A stretch of DNA of 64,000 nucleotides from Falsiphaeobacter marinintestinus (GCF_007923355.1 NZ_VOGO01000002.1:124001-188000); one strand, 5' to 3'; positions 17,022 through 26,766 are shown, counted from the stretch's first letter. A program made the numbers and translations. The notes: generated by a model from the letters alone, not told the origin.

Positions 17022-18677
17022 TTAGGCCACCGCCCGCGACCGCCCGGCATTGCGCCCCGAAAAGATGCATCCGCCCAGGAACGTCCCTTCAAGCGCGTTG
17101 TAACCGTGATATCCGCCACCGCCAAAGCCCGCGACTTCACCGGCTGCAAACAGGCCCGGCACCGGTTCGCCATCAACTCCGATCATTTGTGAATCAAGGT
17201 TGGTCTGCAGCCCGCCCAACGTCTTGCGGGTCAGCACATTCAGTTTAACGGCGATCAACGGTCCGTTGGCCTGATCCAGAAACTTGTGTGGCTTGGCTGT
17301 GCGGATCAGCCGATCTCCGCGATAGTTGCGCGCGGCATGAACCGCCATCAACTGCGCATCCTTGGTGAACGGGTTGTCGATCTGCAAGTCCCGCGCGACG
17401 ATCTGATCGCGGATCCTGGCTTCGTCGACTAGCCCGCCACCGATCCGGTTCATTCCGGCGACCAGTTCGCCCAGTGACCCGGCAACGACGAAATCCTCAC
17501 CATGGGTTTTGAACGCTTCGACCGGCTTGGGGGCACCGCCGCCAGACAGCAACCGGGCCTTGATGACCTCAATCCAGCTTTTGGACGTCAGATCCGGATT
17601 TTGTTCCGATCCTGACAGGGCAAATTCCTTTTCGATGACCTTTTGGGTCAGCACGAACCAGCTGTAGTCATAGCCCGTCTTCAGGATCTCGCGCAGCGTC
17701 GTCAGCGTGTCAAAGCCCGGCAGGCAGGGCGGCAGCAGACGGTTTCCGGTGGCGTCGAACCACATTGACGATGGCCCGGGCAGGATCCGGATGCCGTGAT
17801 CGGGCCAGATCGGATCCCAGTTGCGCACGCCTTCAGTGTAATGCCACATCCGGTCGCCATTGATGACGTGCCCGCCTGCCGCTTCGGAAATCGCAACCAT
17901 GCGGCCGTCGACATGGGCCGGCACACCCGCGACCATCGTGCGCGGCGGCGGTCCTAACCGGTCGCGTGGCCAGGCCTTACGCACCATCTCAAAGTTACCA
18001 CCGATACCGCCGGACGAGACGATGACAGAGGGCGCATAGAATTCGAATTCGCCGATTTCTTCGCGGTTGGTTTTCTTGCCCCGATCGGCGCTGTCATCGG
18101 CCAAAACCTCGCCCGACACACCGCGCGCGGTACCGTTCTGCATGATGATATGGCTGACCTGATGGCGAAACTTTAGCTCGATCCGGCCAGCGGCGACATG
18201 TTCGCGAACGCGGCGTTCAAAATGTTCAACAACGCCGGGGCCAGTGCCCCAGGTCAGGTGAAACCGTGGGACAGAATTGCCGTGATCGGTGGCGTAAGAC
18301 CCGCCTCGTTCGGCCCAGCCGACGATCGGAAACCAGCGCAGCCCCATTTCACGCAGCCACGGGCGCATTTCGCCAGCCGCGAAAGACACATACGCTTCGG
18401 CCCATTTGCGCGGCCATGCGTCTTCGTCCCGGTCAAATTGGGCACTGCCCATCCAGTCCCGCATGGCAAGTTCGTGACTGTCGCGAATGCCCATCCGGCG
18501 TTGTTCGGGCGTGTCGACCATGAACAGGCCACCCAGTGACCAGAAAGCCTGACCACCCAGAAACCGCTCGGGTTCCTGATCAACAATGATGACAGACTTG
18601 CCCCGATCGCCCAGTTCGGCAGCGGCCGCAAGGCCAGCCAAGCCGCCGCCGACGACGATCACATCCGCATTGTTCAT
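17022..18677 (-). CDS. FAD-binding dehydrogenase (fumarate reductase/ketosteroid dehydrogenase-like)
   Basis: A 551-residue flavoprotein. The N-terminal dinucleotide-binding motif VVGGGLAGLAAAAELG (residues 6-21) and the C-terminal FAD motif PGLFAAGEVAGFGGGGYHGYNALEG (quoted in part: GLFAAGEVAGFGGGGYHG) are intact. The overall layout matches the FAD-binding dehydrogenases related to 3-ketosteroid-delta-1-dehydrogenase and flavocytochrome fumarate reductases. Its start overlaps the stop of the BASS transporter gene by 4 nt, so uptake and oxidation/reduction of one substrate is a reasonable inference. The substrate itself is unknown. Confidence 0.87.
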   Translation of the reverse strand: MNNADVIVVGGGLAGLAAAAELGDRGKSVIIVDQEPERFLGGQAFWSLGGLFMVDTPEQRRMGIRDSHELAMRDWMGSAQFDRDEDAWPRKWAEAYVSFAAGEMRPWLREMGLRWFPIVGWAERGGSYATDHGNSVPRFHLTWGTGPGVVEHFERRVREHVAAGRIELKFRHQVSHIIMQNGTARGVSGEVLADDSADRGKKTNREEIGEFEFYAPSVIVSSGGIGGNFEMVRKAWPRDRLGPPPRTMVAGVPAHVDGRMVAISEAAGGHVINGDRMWHYTEGVRNWDPIWPDHGIRILPGPSSMWFDATGNRLLPPCLPGFDTLTTLREILKTGYDYSWFVLTQKVIEKEFALSGSEQNPDLTSKSWIEVIKARLLSGGGAPKPVEAFKTHGEDFVVAGSLGELVAGMNRIGGGLVDEARIRDQIVARDLQIDNPFTKDAQLMAVHAARNYRGDRLIRTAKPHKFLDQANGPLIAVKLNVLTRKTLGGLQTNLDSQMIGVDGEPVPGLFAAGEVAGFGGGGYHGYNALEGTFLGGCIFSGRNAGRSRAVA

Positions 18678-19558
18678 ATATGGTTCCTCCCCCCGAACGC
18701 ACGACCTCCGCGCATCCAGAGGATGAAGGGCACGGCCACGACGTACATGGTGATGCCGTAAACCGCCGAGGGCAAGGCCAGAGCGCTAAAACCAAACGTC
18801 ACCCCGGTTATCAGCCCGGCCATTGTAATGCCAAGGGTGGAGTTCTGGATGCCGATCTCAAGCGTGATGGTCTTGATCTGCGCCGTCCCCAGACCGGCAA
18901 GCCGGGCAACGCCAAAGCCGATGCCCAGCAGAACAAGGTTCACGATCAGCAGCATGGCACCCAGACTGGGCAGGTTCTCAAGGAACAAGGCCCAGTTGTC
19001 GGCCAGCGCCGCCGCGATGACCAGAACGACCAAAACAACCGCAACACGTGACAGAATGGGGTCGATCACGATGGCAGCGCCGCGAAAATACTGCCGGATC
19101 GTGACCCCAACTGCCACCGGCAGCGTGGTGATCAGAAACATCGCAATGGCCAGCGAGGTGACATTCAGTTCAGGCGCCGTTGAGCCCAGAAAGTACGGGA
19201 TTGCCCAGGCCGACAACATCGGCACGGTCAGGATGGACGTCAGGCTGACCATGGCCGTCAGCGAAATTGACAGCGCCACATCTCCGCCCGCCAGTTTGGA
19301 CAGGATGTTGCTGGTCACGCCGCCCGGGCAAAACGCCAAAAGCATCACCCCGGCTGCAATACCCGGCGGCGGCGCAAAGACCGAAACAACAAAAAATGCT
19401 GTCAGCGGCAGCAAGATAATCTGGCTGAGCGCGCCGATCACAAAAGCATGGCCATTCAGCGCGACCCGTCGAAAGTCGCTGACCTCAAGTCCGATGCCCA
19501 AAGACAACATGATCACAGCCAGGGCCAATGGCAGGCCCACGCCGATCAGTTCTTCCAA
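18674..19558 (-). CDS. Bile acid:sodium symporter (BASS) family transporter
   Basis: The 294-residue membrane protein has nine to ten hydrophobic segments and the BASS hallmark stretches AFCPGGVTSNILSKLAGGDV (Na+ site, about residues 75-94) and LEIGIQNSTLGITMAG (about 225-240). Bacterial members carry organic anions such as bile acids, pantoate or 2-keto acids with Na+. It is the upstream gene of a two-gene unit with the flavin dehydrogenase. ATG 19558 opens the hydrophobic N-terminus directly, as usual. Confidence 0.9.
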   Translation of the reverse strand: MEELIGVGLPLALAVIMLSLGIGLEVSDFRRVALNGHAFVIGALSQIILLPLTAFFVVSVFAPPPGIAAGVMLLAFCPGGVTSNILSKLAGGDVALSISLTAMVSLTSILTVPMLSAWAIPYFLGSTAPELNVTSLAIAMFLITTLPVAVGVTIRQYFRGAAIVIDPILSRVAVVLVVLVIAAALADNWALFLENLPSLGAMLLIVNLVLLGIGFGVARLAGLGTAQIKTITLEIGIQNSTLGITMAGLITGVTFGFSALALPSAVYGITMYVVAVPFILWMRGGRAFGGRNHI

Positions 19559-19648
19559 AACAAGTCCCTCCCAAGACTGGTTTTGACGGCACGTTAATCA
19601 GAGTGGCGGGCAAGCGCCAAAGGGCGGATCGCCGCATGTCGGATTGGC

Positions 19649-20383
19649 CTAGCCATAGCGGGCAGCAAACCGTTTCAGGATCAGGCCGGGCACGGTCACA
19701 TCCGCCGCGTGACACTGTGCGATCAGCGGGTCCGCCTGTTCGGGCGGGAAGTATCCATGGTTGCGATAAATGCGAATGCGCTGTTCGAAATCCGCCGCGT
19801 CGGCTTCGGGGTGGAACTGCGTTGCATAGACGTTCTGACCCCAGCGGATCATCTGAAACGGGCAGGGGGCCGAGCTGATCAGATGTACGCAGCCCTGTGG
19901 CAGGGACTGAACCGCCTCTTTGTGGCCGACGAACGATTGGAAGGCTGATGGCAAACCCTGGGTTAGTGGATCAGAGGTTGCTTCGGCAGTCAGCACGCAG
20001 TCGGACGGGCCAACAGGCTCTCCAAAGCGCCGCTTGCTGACGTCGCCGCCCAGATGTGCCGTCAGAATGCCCAGACCATAGCAACATCCCATGTAAGGGT
20101 GGTCCGTTTCCGTGATCTGAGGCATCAGCCCCATGATCGCGTGTTCGATCCGGGCCTCTTCGGCGGGCTTGGTGTCCGCCGGATCACTCACGCAGCCTGG
20201 CCCGCCGCCAACTATCACACCGGCGTAATCGGTCACATCCAAGCCATCAGGCAGATCCTGACAATCCAGCCGGATCCGATGCGTGCGATCCTTGGTCAGG
20301 CCGGATCGGTTCAGGATCGAAGCAAATTCGGCATCCGCCGCATCAGTTTCAGGGCGAAGCTGCAGGATCAAAAATCGTTTCAT
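19649..20383 (-). CDS. Class I glutamine amidotransferase (GMP synthase-like domain)
   Basis: A stand-alone 244-residue class I glutamine amidotransferase. The nucleophile elbow MGCCYGLGI (about residues 99-107) and the catalytic His-Glu in ATQFHPEAD (about 189-197) are present. Stand-alone proteins of this type are often labelled GMP synthase-like and may hydrolyse gamma-glutamyl compounds. The gene stands by itself, about 90 bases from the BASS gene and 118 bases from the SLC13 gene. Substrate is unknown. Confidence 0.87.
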   Translation of the reverse strand: MKRFLILQLRPETDAADAEFASILNRSGLTKDRTHRIRLDCQDLPDGLDVTDYAGVIVGGGPGCVSDPADTKPAEEARIEHAIMGLMPQITETDHPYMGCCYGLGILTAHLGGDVSKRRFGEPVGPSDCVLTAEATSDPLTQGLPSAFQSFVGHKEAVQSLPQGCVHLISSAPCPFQMIRWGQNVYATQFHPEADAADFEQRIRIYRNHGYFPPEQADPLIAQCHAADVTVPGLILKRFAARYG

Positions 20384-20501
20384 GCGCGCGGTCTATCCCG
20401 GCTCCGTGCTCTGCCGCAAGCGCCAGAGCGTCGCGGTGGGTCAAGATTTTTCGACGAAAAATCTCGCGCAATGCGGCGTCCGTTGCGTCGTTTGGGAGAG
20501 G

Positions 20502-22274
20502 TCACATTGGCCAGAACACAAGTATTGCCGGGATCGAAACGGCGACGATCAGGATTTCAAGCGGCAGGCCCATACGCCAGTAGTCTCCGAACCGATAACC
20601 GCCGGGCCCCAGGATCAGGGTGTTGTTCTTGTGTCCGATGGGGGTCAGAAACGCCGCGGACGCCGCAATTGCGACCGCCATCAGGAACGGGTCAGGTGAC
20701 ACGTTCAACGCCTGCGCCATCTGGATGCCGACGGGGGCCGCGACAATGGTCGTGGCGGTGTTGTTCAATACATCAGACAGGGTCATCGTTACCACCATCA
20801 GCACCGTCAGGATCGCCCAGGACGGCAATCCAGTGGTCAGAGACACAAGCGAAGATGCGATCAGTTCGGTCCCGCCGGAACTGTCCAGCGCCGCACCCAA
20901 CGGGATCATCGAGCCCAGAAGCACGACAACCGGCCACTCGATATGGTCATAGATTTCGGCAATTGGCAGGATTTTTGTCAGGACGAAAGCCACCACGACC
21001 AGTCCAAGCGCAACCGGCAGATAAATAAGCCCAAGGCTTGCCGCCAGAACTGCCGCTGCAAACAGACCGATCGACAGCCAGGTTTTATCGTTGGCGGTCA
21101 CACTCAGACCGCGCTCGGCCAGCGGCAGGCATCCCAGCCATTCGGTCACATCCGGACCATGATCGCGTGGGCACAGCAACAACAGGATATCGCCGGGTTC
21201 GACAATGGTGTTGCGCACCTGTTTTGTGATTTGCTTGCCCTGACGGGAAATGCCCATCAGAATCGTCTGTTGTCGCCAGGCCAGCCCCAGAGTCTGCGCG
21301 GTTTTTCTGGCGATGCGCGAGGTTTCGGGAACGACAACTTCGATCACGTCCAGACCGTCACCAGCGGCTGTCAGTTTCTCTTGCCGCGCTGCATCTGAAA
21401 ACGCGAGGTCCGTTGTTGCGCGAAATTCGTCCAGCGCTTCGGGGACGGCTTCCAGAACCAGAACATCATTGGCGCGAAGTATCGTGTTTGTTGCCCGCCC
21501 ATAGCGGCGTTTGCCGTCCCGGATCAGCCCCAGAATCGCAACATCTGCCTTTTCGGCCGTCTCTTCCAGTTCGGCCAACCGTTTCCCAATATGCTTGGAT
21601 TCGTCGGGAATGGTCAGTTCCGCGATATACTGGGTCAGCCCCGACATGCCGGTCTGTTCGTTCTCGCGGGTCGGGATTAGGCGCCATCCGATCAGGGCCA
21701 CGAAGATCAGGCCCGCCAGGGCGGCGATTCCGCCCACGGGGGCAAAGTCGAACATGGTGAACGGTGTGCCCAGCGTTTCGCCCCGGATCGAGGCGATGAT
21801 GATGTTGGGCGGGGTCCCGATCAGGGTGACCATGCCGCCCAGAATAGTTGCAAACCCCAGTGGCATAAGGGTCAGCCCGGGGCTGCGTCCGGCTTTGCGC
21901 GCAGTCTGAATGTCGACCGGCATCAGCAGCGCCAGGGCGGCCACGTTGTTCATAAAGGCCGACAGAACCGCGCCGATGCCGCCCATGACGGCGATATGCG
22001 CCCCCAAGCCCCGGGATGTATCGACCAGCGTGCGGGTGATCAGGAACACCGCGCCCGACCGGACCAGACCGGCCGATACGATCAGAACCAGGGCCACCAC
22101 CAGTGTCGCGGGGTGACCGAACCCGGTAAAGGCGTCCTTGACCGGCACGACGCCCAGAACCACCCCCGCCAATAGCGCTGAAAAGGCGACAAGGTCATAC
22201 CGAAACCGCCCCCACAGCAGTAAACCGAAGACGGCAAGGAACAGCGAGAAGAGGATGGTCTGATCTAATGTCAT
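20502..22274 (-). CDS. SLC13 family permease with two RCK_C domains (second copy)
   Basis: A 590-residue permease with the same three-part design as the one at 14395: membrane half (1-205), two TrkA-C domains (about 210-375, e.g. LTIPDESKHIGKRLAEL and EVVVPETSRIARKTAQ), membrane half (about 390-590). SLC13/CitMHS signatures include AFMNNVAALALLMPVDI, LGGMVTLIGTPPNIIIA and SDVLNNTATTIVAAPVG. The TPPN and TNLL variants differ between the two copies, suggesting different anions. It is divergent from yebC and monocistronic as far as can be seen. Confidence 0.9.
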   Translation of the reverse strand: MTLDQTILFSLFLAVFGLLLWGRFRYDLVAFSALLAGVVLGVVPVKDAFTGFGHPATLVVALVLIVSAGLVRSGAVFLITRTLVDTSRGLGAHIAVMGGIGAVLSAFMNNVAALALLMPVDIQTARKAGRSPGLTLMPLGFATILGGMVTLIGTPPNIIIASIRGETLGTPFTMFDFAPVGGIAALAGLIFVALIGWRLIPTRENEQTGMSGLTQYIAELTIPDESKHIGKRLAELEETAEKADVAILGLIRDGKRRYGRATNTILRANDVLVLEAVPEALDEFRATTDLAFSDAARQEKLTAAGDGLDVIEVVVPETSRIARKTAQTLGLAWRQQTILMGISRQGKQITKQVRNTIVEPGDILLLLCPRDHGPDVTEWLGCLPLAERGLSVTANDKTWLSIGLFAAAVLAASLGLIYLPVALGLVVVAFVLTKILPIAEIYDHIEWPVVVLLGSMIPLGAALDSSGGTELIASSLVSLTTGLPSWAILTVLMVVTMTLSDVLNNTATTIVAAPVGIQMAQALNVSPDPFLMAVAIAASAAFLTPIGHKNNTLILGPGGYRFGDYWRMGLPLEILIVAVSIPAILVFWPM

Positions 22275-22380
22275 GGCTGCACATTACCTGTTGCAGCGGG
22301 GGGAACAAGGCGCTGCTTGAACAGGAGCCGCTCAAAGCGCTATATGACCGACAACCGCGAATTCTGAACGAGGACGATCA

Positions 22381-23121
22381 ATGGCCGGCCACTCCAAATG
22401 GGCGAATATCCAGCACCGCAAGGGACGGCAGGACGCTGCGCGCTCCAAGCTGTTTTCGAAACTATCCAAGGAAATCACTGTTGCCGCCAAGATGGGCGAC
22501 CCTGACCCGGAAAAGAACCCGCGTCTGCGTCTGGCCGTCAAGGAAGCCAAATCGCAATCGGTTCCCAAGGATGTGATCGACCGCGCCATCAAGAAGTCGG
22601 TTGCTGGCGAGGGCGACGAATACGAAGAAATCCGCTATGAAGGCTATGGCCCGAACGGCGTGGCGGTGATCGTCGAAGCGATGACTGACAACCGCAACCG
22701 TACCGCATCCAACGTGCGCTCGACCTTTTCGAAGAACGGCGGAAATCTGGGTGAAACCGGGTCGGTTGGTTTCATGTTCGATCGCAAGGGCGAAGTCAGC
22801 TATCCCGCTTCCGCTGGTGATGCCGATGCCGTTTTCGAAGCGGCCATCGAAGCAGGCGCCGAAGACGTTGAATCAAGCGAAGAGGGTCATATCATCTGGT
22901 GCGAAGACACCGATCTGAACGACGTTTCCGGTGCGCTGGAAGCTGCGTTGGGCGAGTCGACTTCGACCAAACTGATCTGGAAGCCGACCACCACAACCGA
23001 AATGGATCTGGACGGCATGGAAAAGCTGATGAAGCTGGTGGATGCGCTGGAGGACGATGACGACGTTCAGCGTGTGACGACCAATTTCGAAGCCTCTGAT
23101 GAGGTTATGGAACAGCTTTGA
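22381..23121 (+). CDS. yebC: YebC/PmpR family protein
   Basis: The 246-residue product begins [18 protein letters not shown] and contains [12 protein letters not shown] and [20 protein letters not shown] (residues about 83-102), all diagnostic of YebC (TACO1-like). Members have been described as transcriptional regulators (PmpR) and, more recently, as translation factors that relieve ribosome stalling at proline runs. Length is typical. In many bacteria yebC neighbours ruvC; here it does not. Confidence 0.95.
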   Translation: MAGHSKWANIQHRKGRQDAARSKLFSKLSKEITVAAKMGDPDPEKNPRLRLAVKEAKSQSVPKDVIDRAIKKSVAGEGDEYEEIRYEGYGPNGVAVIVEAMTDNRNRTASNVRSTFSKNGGNLGETGSVGFMFDRKGEVSYPASAGDADAVFEAAIEAGAEDVESSEEGHIIWCEDTDLNDVSGALEAALGESTSTKLIWKPTTTTEMDLDGMEKLMKLVDALEDDDDVQRVTTNFEASDEVMEQL

Positions 23122-23147
23122 TCCTTTAGAATGGCCTGAAACCCTGC

Positions 23148-24035
23148 CTATTCGGGTTTCACCAACCCTTTGCTTGCCGCCTTTTTGACGGCGTTTGTCA
23201 AAGGCTCCAGCGCCGGGGCCATAACGCGGCTGATCTGCCAGTTCAGGGGCACATCCAGCGGCGCGTTCTTCAACAACGGCACCAGTTTGCCATTGCGCAC
23301 CGGTCCACGTACCAGCGCGACCGGGTTCATGCCCCAGCCGATCCCGGCCCGGGCCGCATCGACAAAGGCATGCGTCGAGGGCAGATAATGACTGGGCGGC
23401 GCGATCCGTGGGCCGACATATTCGGCGATCCACTGGCGTTGCAAGCCGTCCTTGGCATTGAAGACCATGCATGGCGCGCGGGACAGGGTGGCGGGTGTCA
23501 CCCCATCGGGGAACCATTTTCGCATATACCCGGGGCTTGCTGTCGCGACATAGCGCAAGGCCCCAAGCGGATGCATGTCACACCCCGCAACCGGTTTGTC
23601 GCCGGCACAGATCGCGGCGCTGACGTCACCGCGTTTCAGCCAGTCGGCGCTATGATCCTGATCGTCGATCACCAGATCGAACAGCAAGTCGGGCAGCATC
23701 ACCATCGCGTTCACAAACCACGTGGCCAGACTGTCGGCGTTCACCGCGATACGGATGCGGGTCGGCCCGGGCGTGGTTTCCAGCGACAGCTCGCGGCTTA
23801 GCTGGGACTCCAGCAGGCCCACATCCTCGGCATGTTTGGCTATGCGCGCGCCCTGTGGGGTTCCGGTGCAAGGTGTGCCGCGATTGATCAGTGACGCTCC
23901 GACCTTTTCCTCAAGCGCCTTGATCCGCTGAGAGATCGCCGAGGGCGTCACGCTAAGATCGGCGGCCGCCGCCTCGAAGCTGCCCAGCCGCAGCACAGCG
24001 GCAAGGGCGGACAGGTGATGGGGGTCAAACTGCAT
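23148..24035 (-). CDS. argP: LysR family regulator ArgP/LysG type
   Basis: Starting at 24035 (FDPHHLSALAAVLRLGSFEAAA) the 295-residue protein has a LysR helix-turn-helix at residues 3-60 and an effector domain that ends in a Pro-rich tail. A longer frame to 24098 adds 21 residues without motif support. It is divergent from an ArgO/LysE-type exporter, the exact arrangement of argP-argO and lysG-lysE, in which the regulator activates the exporter when arginine or lysine is in excess. The name is therefore supported by both family and context. Confidence 0.87.
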   Translation of the reverse strand: MQFDPHHLSALAAVLRLGSFEAAAADLSVTPSAISQRIKALEEKVGASLINRGTPCTGTPQGARIAKHAEDVGLLESQLSRELSLETTPGPTRIRIAVNADSLATWFVNAMVMLPDLLFDLVIDDQDHSADWLKRGDVSAAICAGDKPVAGCDMHPLGALRYVATASPGYMRKWFPDGVTPATLSRAPCMVFNAKDGLQRQWIAEYVGPRIAPPSHYLPSTHAFVDAARAGIGWGMNPVALVRGPVRNGKLVPLLKNAPLDVPLNWQISRVMAPALEPLTNAVKKAASKGLVKPE

Positions 24036-24126
24036 TAGACATCCTTCACTGGGCTTATCATCTTTAATTGGACTATTGCGATTTGCGGAATTAGTCAAAC
24101 CGGACGACTGTTAAAGGATTGCCATA

Positions 24127-24726
24127 ATGCCCTCTGCCTTTTTGCCCGGCTTCGCCCTTGGGTTCAGCCTGATCCTTGCCATCGGGGCGCAGAACGCTTT
24201 CGTGCTGCGGCAGGGCTTGCGCAAAGAGCATGTGTTCTGGATCTGCCTGACCTGCGCTGTGTCCGATGCATTTCTGATCGCTGCGGGGGTGGCCGGGGCA
24301 GGGGCCCTGGCGCAGGCGGCCCCCTGGTTCGGCGTGGCCATGCGGTTTGGCGGTGCTGCGTTCCTGTTCTGGTACGGAGCCCGCAGCCTTTGGTCCGCAT
24401 GGCAGGGCGGGGCCGCGATGGATCTGACACGTGATACGCCTGCACCCCTGGGCAAAACGCTGGCGATCGTGCTGGCGCTGACATGGCTGAACCCGCACGT
24501 CTATCTGGACACAGTGGTGCTGATCGGATCGATCTCGGCGCAATACGAAGATCGGCTGGGGTTTGCTCTGGGGGCGATGACATCGAGCCTGGTTTTCTTC
24601 TTTTCCCTTGGCTATGGCGCAGCCTTTCTGGCGCCGCTTTTTGCCCGGCCCTCGGCCTGGCGGATACTGGATGCGCTGATCGGAATCGTCATGTGGGGCA
24701 TCGCGCTAAAACTAATTGCCATGTGA
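24127..24726 (+). CDS. LysE/ArgO family amino acid exporter
   Basis: A 199-residue, six-helix exporter. Its start FLPGFALGFSLILAIGAQNAFVLRQG (quoted in part: LAIGAQNAFVLRQG) and the segment LTWLNPHVYLDTVVLIG are family signatures of LysE/ArgO, which expel lysine or arginine to prevent intracellular excess. Divergent from the ArgP/LysG regulator across a 91-base intergenic region that must contain both promoters. Whether lysine, arginine or both are exported is not decidable from sequence. Confidence 0.92.
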   Translation: MPSAFLPGFALGFSLILAIGAQNAFVLRQGLRKEHVFWICLTCAVSDAFLIAAGVAGAGALAQAAPWFGVAMRFGGAAFLFWYGARSLWSAWQGGAAMDLTRDTPAPLGKTLAIVLALTWLNPHVYLDTVVLIGSISAQYEDRLGFALGAMTSSLVFFFSLGYGAAFLAPLFARPSAWRILDALIGIVMWGIALKLIAM

Positions 24727-24750
24727 AGGGTTGTATCGCCCGGGGAATGG

Positions 24751-25677
24751 GTGTTGAACAATGGCATGGCTCAACTCGACTCGCCCGGTTCAAATCCCGT
24801 GCTAGGCTCCTTCTGGATGCTGGTCACCGGGCTTTGTTTTGTTGCTGTGACCGCTCTGGTCAAATACCTCGGACCAGCCGTGCCACCACAAGAGGCCGCA
24901 TTTCTGCGCTATCTTCTGGGGCTTGTATTCCTGATCCCGATGATCCGGCCCATGCTGAACACCACGATCACCCCGCGCCTGTGGGGGCTGTTCGCGACGC
25001 GCGGCCTGTTCCACGCGGGTGGGGTAATGCTGTGGTTCTATGCGATGACCCAGATCCCAATCGCCGAAGTCACGGCGATGAACTACCTCTCGCCGGTTTA
25101 TGTCACCATCGGTGCCGCGATTTTTCTGGGCGAAAGACTGGCCCTGCGCCGGATCGCGGCCATTTTCGTGGCCTTGCTGGGGGTTCTGGTGATCCTGCGC
25201 CCCGGATTTCGCGAGGTCGGCCCGGGCCATCTGGCCATGTTGATCGCCGCACTGATCTTTGGAGGCTCCTATCTGCTGGCCAAGATCTGCGCCGATGAGG
25301 TCAGCCCGCTGGTCGTGGTGGGGATGCTTTCGGGGTGGGTGACACTGGGGCTTGCGCCCTTCGCTTGGGCCGTCTGGGTGCCCCCGACACTGTATGATCT
25401 GGGGATGCTGTTTACCGTCGCCTGTTTCGCAACCGCCGGGCATTACACCATGACGCTCGCGTTCAGGGCTGCACCAGTGACGGTCACCCAGCCGGTGACC
25501 TTTCTGCAGCTGATCTGGGCCGTGCTGGTCGGGGCCGTGTTCTTTGGCGAAGCCATCGACATCTGGGTGGTGATCGGCGGTACGATGATCCTGACAGCGA
25601 TCAGCTTTATCACATGGCGCGAAGCGGTTTTGAAACGCCGCGCCATTACACCACCAACCCCGGCCACCAAGGTCTGA
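24751..25677 (+). CDS. DMT superfamily (EamA) transporter
   Basis: The 308-residue protein has ten hydrophobic helices in two EamA repeats; the first ends near the motif NYLSPVYVTIGAAIFLGE and the second near VTFLQLIWAVLVGAVFFGE, the duplicated family signature. The GTG at 24751 follows a GGGGAA site by 3 bases; an in-frame ATG at 24766 is an alternative. It follows the amino acid exporter by 24 bases on the same strand, so cotranscription is possible. Substrate unknown. Confidence 0.88.
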   Translation: MLNNGMAQLDSPGSNPVLGSFWMLVTGLCFVAVTALVKYLGPAVPPQEAAFLRYLLGLVFLIPMIRPMLNTTITPRLWGLFATRGLFHAGGVMLWFYAMTQIPIAEVTAMNYLSPVYVTIGAAIFLGERLALRRIAAIFVALLGVLVILRPGFREVGPGHLAMLIAALIFGGSYLLAKICADEVSPLVVVGMLSGWVTLGLAPFAWAVWVPPTLYDLGMLFTVACFATAGHYTMTLAFRAAPVTVTQPVTFLQLIWAVLVGAVFFGEAIDIWVVIGGTMILTAISFITWREAVLKRRAITPPTPATKV

Positions 25678-25739
25678 ACCCCAATCTTGTTCGTGCACGC
25701 CTTAACCGTTTAGGCTGGCGAAAAAGGGATGAGGGACCG

Positions 25740-26756
25740 ATGAAAGTAACAGCTTCAGTGATGGCGACCCTGATCGGCCTGCCGTCGATGGGCATGGCTG
25801 GCCTTGAAATCTGCAATGACACCGAAACCCGAAAAACGGTGGCTATCGGGTATAAGGACGACGGGAACTGGGTTTCAGAAGGGTGGTGGAACATCCAACC
25901 CGACGACTGCGTCACGCCAATCAAGGGCGTTCTGAAGAGCCGGTACTACTACATGCTCGCGAAGTCCAAGGGCTGGACCTTTGCAGACGACAACATTGCC
26001 TTTTGCACCACGCCCGAGGCCTTCACCATCATCGGCGACGAATCCTGTGAAGATCGCGGGTATGACAAGGGGCTGTTCAGACAGATCGACACCGGCAAGA
26101 CCGCTGAAGAATTCAGTGTCGCGCTCGCGCCCTATATACGTCGTGACAAGGTCGAAGATGCCAAATCACCAACAAAAGCCCCCGAACCCAAGGCCGGCAC
26201 CTATGGTGAACCCTATACAAACGCGGCCACGTTCCAGCATTGCGATTTCGATATCGAGCCCGGGTATTGCGTGTTCTATGCCGACGGATTTCGCCTTTTG
26301 GTCTCAGATGACGGACGCTCTGACCCATACGCCTTTCCGCTGTTGGCCGACATTGCTCCCGGCACTCCGATGCAGATCTCGGGGGATCTGGCTGCGATCC
26401 ATGACTCGACAGCCGAATTGGTACTTTACGACGTCGACACGCGTCCCTGGACCGACAACGACCGGATGCTCGATCAGTTGCAGGGCTATTGGTATGCCGT
26501 CACCGACTCGGCTGACCAGTTCAACATATTGGGCTCCGAACGTATCGGATATTATGACGGTAATTACTCCGGTACCGATGCGATCTCGGTGCAAGACTGG
26601 TGTGATCGGTTTTCGGGGGATGGCCCCTATTTGTCATCCCGCGACCAGGAAACCGGCGACATCTATTGCTATCAGATCTGGTATGTTGATGCGCTTGAAC
26701 TGCAGCTGATGTACCTGCCACGCGGCAACGTCCTGGAGTACCGCAAACTGGATTGA
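25740..26756 (+). CDS. DUF1036 domain secreted protein
   Basis: The start at 25740 gives a Sec signal peptide (MKVTASVMATLIGLPSMGMAG). The next 110 residues (LEICNDTETRKTVAIGYKDD, then GWWNIQPDDCVTPI and YYYMLAKSKGWTF) are the DUF1036 domain, found in small periplasmic proteins of alphaproteobacteria. A proline-rich linker (about residue 145) leads to a second region of about 180 residues with several Cys (HCDFDIEPGYC, DWCDRFSGDG, IYCYQIW) that I do not recognise. This is longer than a typical DUF1036 protein, so the C-terminal part is an extra module. Role unknown. Confidence 0.82.
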   Translation: MKVTASVMATLIGLPSMGMAGLEICNDTETRKTVAIGYKDDGNWVSEGWWNIQPDDCVTPIKGVLKSRYYYMLAKSKGWTFADDNIAFCTTPEAFTIIGDESCEDRGYDKGLFRQIDTGKTAEEFSVALAPYIRRDKVEDAKSPTKAPEPKAGTYGEPYTNAATFQHCDFDIEPGYCVFYADGFRLLVSDDGRSDPYAFPLLADIAPGTPMQISGDLAAIHDSTAELVLYDVDTRPWTDNDRMLDQLQGYWYAVTDSADQFNILGSERIGYYDGNYSGTDAISVQDWCDRFSGDGPYLSSRDQETGDIYCYQIWYVDALELQLMYLPRGNVLEYRKLD

Positions 26757-26766
26757 GTTTTTATTG

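Noticed and set aside
23137-23161. 8-bp hairpin TGAAACCC/GGGTTTCA after yebC
   Set aside because: It lies partly within the 3-prime end of argP and lacks a T run, so a terminator call is weak.
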